Below are positions 16,101-22,285 of a DNA stretch of 22,285 bases, in pieces. Under the pieces are notes generated by a model that was not told the origin of the DNA, ran no database searches, and worked only from the letters and a program-made list of their open reading frames with translations. The DNA comes from Lenisia limosa (taxonomy: Eukaryota > Breviatea): contig LPNZ01002008.1 in NCBI GenBank assembly GCA_001655205.1, positions 1 through 22,285 of the forward strand, read 5' to 3'. The translations under genes were made by a program, and so were the position numbers. Each line of letters starts with the position of its first letter. Position 1 is the stretch's first letter.

Positions 16101-19100
16101 AAGAAATTCAGTCCATTTGGGATCGAATAAGGTAAATTGATATAATTGTTGACACCTGTCAAACATATTTTCATACCAAAAGAATTTGAAATTCACTTCT
16201 GTTTAATAGGTATAATATCACTAGTTTTCGAGGATTTTTCGTAAATTTCAATCTTGTTTCAAACCGAAGTGAGGCCCAAAACACAACCAACTTTGTTTCT
16301 TAAGAGTTCCTAAGATGATGGATGGTGTTTGTGCCATCCAACATGGTACCTGTGGTGGGTAAAGTAAGTTAATGAATTAGAGGATGATTTTCCATAAGAT
16401 CAATATTTTATAGCCAGAGAATGGTGGCCTGACACGATAGACTCAATATTCATTCCATGACTTTAGGGTGCATTCAGTTTTCTAACAAACGCGGCTAATA
16501 CATCAGGATTATATTTACATTTCCTACAGAGATAGGGTGGCCGCATATCGGATTTGTAACTTCAACCTAATTGGGTCACTAACTAATGTTTATTTATGTT
16601 TGGTTGAAAAATGCGGTTGGATTATGATGGGAATGGTAATGGGAAGGTATTGGATGATGTTTAAAAAATTGAGCTTTAAACTCAGTATTGTAAAGATAAA
16701 TGATTGTTAATAGGACCAAAATTTAATCACAACCTGAAACCAAACCTTTTGTAAACATTTGTTGGCACAGTACTCTGTTTTTGTACAGCTGTTGAATTAG
16801 TTACAGCGTTACTAAAAATAGTGGTCATTTATACAGTCTTTTTCCATTAGACACCTTACTTTGAACAATAGCAAAGCAGACTTTATCATTTAAACTCTCA
16901 TTCCCCATATATTGTGGTAAATAATACTGTTAATTGTGAATATCAAGCTATATCAAATGTATATAATTATATATGTAATATATATAATGGTATTAATACA
17001 GTATCTTGGATGATAGTAATATAATACAGTCGCCCATTTCCCACCATTTGATCCTCTTTGAATGTCCACAGTCAGGCCTGGTAACAGTGTCGAGCACCTG
17101 ACAGTTGTCGTGGGGGTGACAAGACTGGAAAGTGAATACGAAAGTTGGGGTTACGCTAAGAGAAATCTTGTTAAGATATGAAAAGAGTGTAATTGTTATT
17201 ATTGTATAACATGATGATTGAGAAATATGCATTGACATTATCTGGGTCTTTTAGTATTACACATCAAATTTATTGACATAATAAATAAGATAATAAAACC
17301 AATTCATAAATAAATAATATATTATGCATAATCAGTGATTTAAACGCAAAGGAAATATTTAGATAAATTATAATTAATTAAAAATGCTAAAATATAGTAG
17401 AAATTTTTTTGGTTCAATTTATGCTTCAAAGTTGATATTTATCATTTTGAAGAATACCTTATCACAGCCTCCATGTATGTCGCATGTGAATTCGCATTTA
17501 TTCTTGCACTTTGGAAGCGAAGCTCTTTAAATAGTTAGTTTCATTAATGCACTTATCGGAGTAGTAAACAATGATAAGACTTGTACATAATCAGCCAACA
17601 AGATAAACGGATATGTGTACATACTATATGTATTCCTCTTGCCATTATTCCCTACCCAATTTTGACAATATCTGCAAGATCCTCAAAAGATGAAGATGTA
17701 ATTTTGTTGTGGATTGGGCAGCAAGGTATGAACGTTTTACCTTCTAATAAGGTAAAATTAAGACATATTTAGTGTTTAATTATGTTATAGGATTGTCACA
17801 TTATATCTTACATCATGTCTAAAGTACTAGGATGATGTTGGTTGACGTTATAATGTAATAAACATTAAACAACGATAACACGAAGTTTCTTCATAAATAT
17901 ATTGGAAATTGGATGATAGCAAATTGAATCAGCACCCTCCCTACCTGAAGATTCTCTGGAGACGGAAACGTTGGCGATAGCGCCCTTCTCTTCAAAAACA
18001 GGCAAAACCTAAAACAAATCATTTTTATTCTCTTTTACAAAAAACATACATAAATATGGATTGTTTGCTTCTCTCACAATAAAATGATTCAATCATATTA
18101 CTATTTTCAAAACGAAATGCAAAAGGTGCCCACCTTCCTCCAAGGCCCGTCTTTCTTCTCTTCAAGCATTTCCTGGTTACCAAAGACTACAAAAGCGCTT
18201 CTGGCTCTTGAACCTTGATACGAGTGATTATCTTCTTTGATTTTACAAAATACGACGTTTTATTAAAATCATTTTATAAAATTAAGAGTTGGATTTGAAT
18301 AAAAGTATCTTACATGCGACGATAGTTCTATTGGCGTAGCGAATGAACTCAGTTTGGTTTACGGTTCGCGTGAGAGAAAGTACAATAATCTACAATATAA
18401 ACCAGATTAACTAATATAAAATTGTCAAAATAATGCTTCACCAACGTCATTTTCTTCTCCCTGGAACATATCGACTGTTTGAACACTGACACTGTTGATG
18501 ATTCCATGTTCCGAAGCTTCTTGAACGAATGCGTTGATTTTTTTTGGCCTACAGTATGGATAAACTCAAAATCATAAAATCCTAACTTAGCGTTTTTAGA
18601 GAAGTCACGTCGAAGAGCTGTCTTTCGGCCACCTTCTGACACAAAATCCTCTAATAAATATGATCATCAAATATAATCGAATCTCTTTCAAATTTTACAA
18701 TTAAATCAAGCAGTTCTATAGTAACGGTATGTTTTACGTAACATTATACATATGCAATTTTATGATTATATCATACACTTTCTAACCCCCAAAATCTGAC
18801 TAATATGAATAAAATGGTTAAAACCACGTCAAATAATTTGACTTATTAACATTTGTGTCATTCAACATTCAACGTTTAGAAAACAACGCTAACCTTTGTG
18901 TCGGAGTTTTCTGTCATCTGCTTTCTCACGTAGCTTAAAGTATTGACCTAGAGTACGTTATAAGTAAGGACGAATATAATCAATAATTGGAAAATTTATG
19001 AAACAAAAAAAACCTAAATCAACTCTGTTGGCTGACAACACACAGTGTTTGATAACAACAAAACAAAGCCCAGGCCAGTCACTTCTGCAGCACTGCATCC

Positions 19101-22100
19101 CATCACACCAACGTACCTTTGTAGGGGGTGAGAATGGTGATTTTTGAAGGATGTATTCCCACTACTATGACAAGGTGTTCCACAAAGCCAATGACCTTAA
19201 TAGTAACCAACTCTTCACTTTGGTTCAAAAAAGACTGGTAAAATACTGATATCATTCGAGAATTATCAAATAGTCTGTCCTGGATAAAAGTGTAATCTCA
19301 AAAGCAACGGTTCTTGCTGATAATGTACACTAAATGCACCAGGTTGATCAAATAGTTAACAGTGTCACAGATTCTGAAATTTCCTCTCAAACATACGTAG
19401 CTATACATTTGTTTATATAGTAAATAAATACAAGTATAATATATTTACTAATATACAAATCAACTTATTACCAATAATGTTCAAATTCCACAAACCAAGT
19501 TTGCTTCATCATGATTCACAGGTGATGTTCCAGCCATGTTTTCCTTAAAATGTAAGTCAAACTCTGAAATATTTAATTATTGTTTTCTCTTATCATAGTA
19601 CAAAAAGAGTGTATTTCTTCATTTCTAAAATAGTGTTGTTATTAAATCATCGTAACCTTACTTTGTGATTGTGATTGAAGAAAAACATTCTCCGAGAGCA
19701 GTGAGCCTTTTTTGCGTCCTCTAATTTCATTATATAGGTTGCACTGTGAGTGACATCATTGGAGAGTCACTTCTAAGAATGACTGAGCTATTTTGATAAA
19801 TCCTCGTAACATCCTCAAGAATTAATATTTTAGCTGTCTTTTGGAACCGAAAAGTGAAGCTCAAACAATCAGGTGTGATGTTTTATTGTGTATGGAAAAG
19901 TTCGGTATGTGAGCTTCAACTAACTCAATACTGCGATTCCAGGAAGGTACGGATATGCTTTTTGGTTGGCAATAATGTCACGTTCTTTGCTGCTGACACA
20001 ATTATTGATTTTCTAAAGAGAGTAAAAATGGGTTCCTTGAAGAAAAAAACTTCTCAAGTATAAGCTGAAATTACTTATAATGGCTTCAAACTCCAGAATA
20101 CCTCATAATCCCATGAATGCAGAGCAGTAAGGTCAGGGTGCATTCTTCTCTGGTGGCAAAGCGTCACAAATGGGGCATTGTTCTCAATGAGTCGTTGAAA
20201 AAGGGAGATTCCCTAGAGAACATGTTTAAGTGTAATTGAGATAGCTCGTGAAATATGCATATATTTTATATATGTAGTAGTATATGTATATAGAATAATA
20301 TCACGCCGTTACACGTGGAGAAATCACATGTCAGACAAACAATCATATTATGGTCATATTGTTTTGGAATTATATAAATTAAAGTTTGATACAGAATATT
20401 TAACTTACATAGTGTTTTTTCAGACGGAGGTCAGAGCAGCGAACTGAAGGTTGAAGTTGCTTGTGGTCGCCTAAATTTGTAAAAACAATCATTTTTGCTA
20501 TTTACCAAAATTAAAGCAACATGCAAAGAAAATTTTTTGCTCTTTAATGTCAAAAGCAAAGAAATATGAGCAATAATATAATGTTGTAGCTCACCAATGA
20601 GAATTATAATTGGCAACTTCTTGAATTTTCGGCTGAAAATCGATCCAAGTAGTGTAGGCTACACGCATTACTCCAAAACGACAAACAATAACTGAGAATC
20701 CCAAAACATAACCCATCAGTATAAAACCAACTTCAAGTAACTCAGCAGCCTCTTCAATAATAATCACTTCGGGGGAGAACTCCTCAATTACACCAGGCTT
20801 CATGCAGACACTAAGTCTGTCAGAATTCGAGTTTTTTTAAAGAAAAGAATAAAATATATAAAAAGAATTAGAAAAATGGAGTTTTTTCCTTCTTAAAGCG
20901 GGACAAAAGTACATATTTTCGCGACATTTTAAGTGGTCAAATGAGCCTAAGTTGGACTCTTGTTGGTTTTTTTAATAATCACTTCTGGTGAGATTGTTTT
21001 AGTTACCCTGCCGCTTACCGACACTAATTCTCTTAGCATTCGAAAAGGAAGTATTTTACTTAATATCCCTGACATAATAAACTATCCTACCCTTCCCCTT
21101 CCTTTCATAGAGTGTAGGTGGGTGAGGGAGTGGTCGCTTCATCTTACTTTGTTGTTGTAGCTCCAAGCACTTTTATTCCAGTTTTGTTATATGAATTTCC
21201 GTCATTGATGTCCTTCGCCTCTCCAATTTTCTAAAAAGATTAGAAAGCATAAAATAAGTTGTTACAGACATAACTATTCTATGGAATATAATCATATAGA
21301 AATAACACCAGGTAGGTTTATACCAAGACCAATTGTACCAAAGAATCATTAAAACTTGTCAACCAAATAGGAATTCACTTTGGTTTAAAATAGACGGTAA
21401 ATATTGATAGCTTAAGAGGATTGATTGAAAAATTCAGTTTTTGTTCTAACTGGAGTGAGCCCCTAGGTAAATTGACAGACAAATGGAATGGATCATATCA
21501 CTAGGTGGAAAATGATTTGTCAAAAGTGTAAAAAGTGATATGATAGTAATGCTGGAGAATATTGATGGTATTGTAAACAAGAATTTGATTATGTTGTAAT
21601 TAGTGTCTCACTCTGATGCCAAATAGAATGGTAAAAATATAGACAATTATGAAAGATATATCAAAAATTAAGTCAATTTTTTGTAACCAATGTGAAGCTC
21701 AGTAAGGATAGAAAAAACAAGGACGAAACAGGCTAAAGCCGTCAATAACATTTGATCCCAAAGAAGTCAAACAAGAAATTTGGTTGCAATTTGGTCTCAT
21801 GATATATTATTTGTATTATTGTCTCTAATTTGCGTTACAATATTGTTAAATTTACTACTAATTTGAACAAAGCGCTAACCTTCATATCATCAAAAGCTTG
21901 GGCCCATTCGGCGGAGTTTGTTGATAACACATTCTTGCTGTAGTATTATAAATGAGGAGAGCTTGTGGTTTAACAATAGAAACAAATGTCATTATATATT
22001 CAAGTTATTACAAGACGTTAACTCCTTTTTGAAATATCAAAATAACACTAACAGCACATACAGCCAACCGTTGCACCGCCCTAATGATGTAGAGGACACG

Positions 22101-22187
22101 AAGCCGTTGATACTCGTTCATGTCAAAGAGCATTTTAGCTGATGTGATTGCAGACAGCTCCTCGATCATAGATTCCGTCACAACCAT
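11004..22187 (-). CDS. ZNFX1/Hrr1-type SF1 helicase with NFX1 zinc fingers (5' partial)
   Basis: An RNA helicase of the UPF1-like SF1 group. Known ZNFX1 and Hrr1 proteins act in small-RNA silencing and antiviral RNA sensing; that role is inferred here. Thirty-three exons total 3132 bases, 1043 residues plus stop (TAG, 11006-11004). Numbering starts at the first visible codon, a Met directly after a splice acceptor, so it is probably not the true start. Order: coiled N-part (1-88), helicase motifs Ic-VI (about 80-412), Cys/His zinc cluster (441-698), Ser-rich linker (~700-850), unrecognised C-terminal region (~850-1043). Walker A lies beyond 22187. A stop at 14980-14982 would end the protein after residue 588, but using the GTGTAA donor at 14985 joins the next zinc exon in phase. 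Exon lists are given under the three sub-regions. It is convergent with the USP gene. Confidence 0.88.
13527..13723 (-). other. Intron between zinc exons (once-apparent 5' flank)
   Basis: Read alone, the ATG at 13526 looks like a gene start. It is preceded by a pyrimidine stretch and TTTCAG, a normal acceptor. The exon at 13787-13724 ends in phase 0 at a GTTTGC donor, so the ATG is best read as an internal Met codon. Confidence 0.65.
13998..14985 (-). other. Long (988-base) intron holding the apparent stop
   Basis: The intron runs from GTGTAA (14985) to TTTAG (13998). In-frame readthrough would meet TAA at 14982-14980 after one Val codon. It contains a family A element at its 3' end and otherwise AT-rich sequence. 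No other exon or RNA gene was seen. The weak donor leaves room for regulated intron retention producing a shorter protein. Confidence 0.6.
14014..14108. repeat. Family A element in helicase intron
   Basis: The left end is AGATTCACTTTGGTTCAAA, the internal part includes GATAAAGCTT and CAATCGATG, and the right end is AAATCGAAGTGAAGTTT. It lies 17 bases from the exon boundary at 13997, near the acceptor side of the intron on the - strand. Confidence 0.7.
15302..15571. mobile_element. Fold-back element with CCCGGA arms and 10-bp direct repeats
   Basis: Arms at 15318-15361 (ATCATTCAAAATTCCCGG, AAAACTCCCGGACA) and 15495-15540 (TGTCCGGGAGTTTT, CCGGGAATTTTGAATGAT) are ~40-bp inverted repeats around a 130-base centre. 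TATAGTTAAA occurs on both sides (15302-15311, 15562-15571) and may be a target duplication, although extra bases separate it from the arms. It sits within a helicase intron and is unrelated to the other two repeat families. Confidence 0.75.
16222..16277. repeat. Family A right-half fragment
   Basis: TTTTCGAGGATTTTTCGTAA is followed by CAAACCGAAGTGAGGCCC. The left end is missing. It lies in the large helicase intron 16020-17044. Confidence 0.6.
19205..19270. repeat. Family A left-end fragment in helicase intron
   Basis: CTTCACTTTGGTTCAAAAAAGACTGG is clear; the rest (CATTCGAGAATTATC) decays. It starts about 10 bases from the exon edge at 19195. Confidence 0.6.
19792..19864. repeat. Family A right-half copy in helicase intron
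   Basis: GATAAATCCTCGTAACATCC, then TTTTGGAACCGAAAAGTGAAGCTC. The left end is lost. Confidence 0.65.
21370..21465. repeat. Family A element in helicase intron
   Basis: It runs GGAATTCACTTTGGTTTAAA ... ATTGATAGCTTAAGAGGATT ... TTCTAACTGGAGTGAGCCCCTA. Both ends are recognisable though diverged. A further right-end scrap (GTAACCAATGTGAAGCTC) lies at about 21681-21700. Confidence 0.65.
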
Positions 22188-22237
22188 CTAAAATATGAGA
22201 AAGATGTAATTTGTTCGATATACTACTTATAGGTGGG

Positions 22238-22273
22238 GGGACATGACCGTGTCCAGGGACATGACCGTGTCCA
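22238..22273. repeat. Two tandem copies of an 18-bp near-palindrome
   Basis: GGGACATGACCGTGTCCA occurs twice in direct tandem (22238-22255, 22256-22273), followed by a T run. Each unit is an imperfect palindrome (GGACA...TGTCC). The window ends here, so the array may continue. It lies in an upstream intron or 5' flank of the helicase gene. Confidence 0.85.
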
Positions 22274-22285
22274 CTTTTTTTTATT

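Larger units (their letters stand above)
13189..17743 (-). other. Helicase protein: NFX1-type Cys/His zinc cluster exons
   Basis: Exons: 17743-17656, 17524-17458, 17124-17045, 16019-15970, 15692-15620, 15088-14986, 13997-13921, 13787-13724, 13526-13435, 13288-12675 (start). Zinc-binding patterns in order: FIPCCPIH (441-445), LPKCKNKCEFTCDIHGGC, SCHPHDNC, RPDCGH, CRYQCAHACQRCGSPCP (564-580), CCKMVKRDSCGHKEEC, VCQGIIHEKCSRGH, then APCC, CIKC and CESC (to residue 698). C-x3-C, CGH and HxxxC spacing is typical of the NFX1-type repeats that follow the helicase core in ZNFX1. The spacing is looser than in animal proteins. The 1-kb intron 16020-17044 could hide another small exon. Confidence 0.82.
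18134..22187 (-). other. Helicase protein: N-terminal visible part and SF1 helicase core exons
   Basis: Exons: 22187-22062, 21933-21880, 21230-21148, 20816-20732, 20658-20595, 20470-20409, 20212-20102, 20012-19925, 19720-19662, 19543-19496, 19195-19117, 18947-18894, 18650-18587, 18548-18446, 18389-18314, 18213-18134; then 18008-17945 closes the core. Motifs in order: VLGATTTK (before motif II), PEVIIIEEAAELLE (motif II, 103-116), LIGDHKQLQPSV (III, 136-147), LCHQRRMHPDL, FFFNHNHKE, KITILTPYKGQ (IV, 278-288), SVQTVDMFQGEEND (V, 347-360), IVACSRARSAFVVFGN (VI). An EEAAE box in place of UPF1's DEAQ, and the QRRMHP and FFxxH steps, are typical of ZNFX1 relatives. The intron 18549-18586 is only 38 bases. 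Confidence 0.93.

Noticed and set aside
17581-17772. Plus-strand 63-codon frame near 17581
   Set aside because: It is the shadow of the minus-strand zinc exon 17743-17656 (FIPCCPIHNKITSSSFEDL).
1-22285. tRNA, rRNA, CRISPR, riboswitch or bacterial promoter features
   Set aside because: No cloverleaf, spaced direct-repeat array, rRNA signature or prokaryotic gene structure was seen on either strand. Repeats are dispersed inverted-repeat elements, not CRISPR units.

Overview
This is nuclear DNA from an intron-dense, AT-rich eukaryote. The evidence is GT-AG introns every ~50-220 coding bases, the standard genetic code, no operons or Shine-Dalgarno-like sites, and dispersed inverted-repeat elements in the introns. 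I cannot place the lineage; a protist or an early-branching opisthokont or fungus would all fit. Nearly every open frame longer than 60 codons is an exon extended into an intron, or a shadow of one. I therefore rebuilt the genes by hand from splice sites, codon phase and family motifs. All exon coordinates are predictions, but each chain keeps phase throughout and sums to a whole number of codons.

Layout. (1) Bases 321-1102, + strand: the last three exons of the ribosome-assembly factor RPF2; its 5' part lies off the left edge. (2) Bases 1208-9841, + strand: a complete 22-exon gene for a 699-residue ubiquitin-specific protease (USP). It has a long Ser/Pro-rich N-terminal tail and an intact Cys/His/Asn catalytic triad. 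(3) Bases 9842-11003: the gap between two convergent genes, holding a ~440-bp TTAA-flanked inverted-repeat element. (4) Bases 22187 down to 11004, - strand: 33 exons (1043 visible residues) of one large gene. It encodes a superfamily-1 RNA helicase of the ZNFX1/NFX1-type zinc-finger class (relatives include animal ZNFX1 and fission-yeast Hrr1), then a Cys/His zinc cluster, a Ser-rich linker and an unrecognised C-terminal region. Its 5' end, with Walker A, lies off the right edge. An apparent stop at 14980-14982 would split this gene in two, but it lies just inside a predicted intron.

Repeats. About 20 copies or fragments of one short family, ~70-95 bp with ends like AGGGCTTCACTTCGGTTC and GAACCGAAGTGAAGCCCT, sit in introns and spacers. 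They are densest in the USP gene. One copy has a perfect 8-bp target duplication, as for non-autonomous hAT elements. Two unrelated fold-back elements are also present. There are three short assembly gaps (932-1015, 1798-1881, 7872-7918), all inside predicted introns.

Functionally these are housekeeping or regulatory genes (60S ribosome assembly, deubiquitination, RNA surveillance/RNAi-type helicase), not a co-regulated cassette. The most novel items are the uncharacterised C-terminal part of the helicase protein, the hairpin elements filling USP introns, and the relaxed but patterned splice-donor usage.
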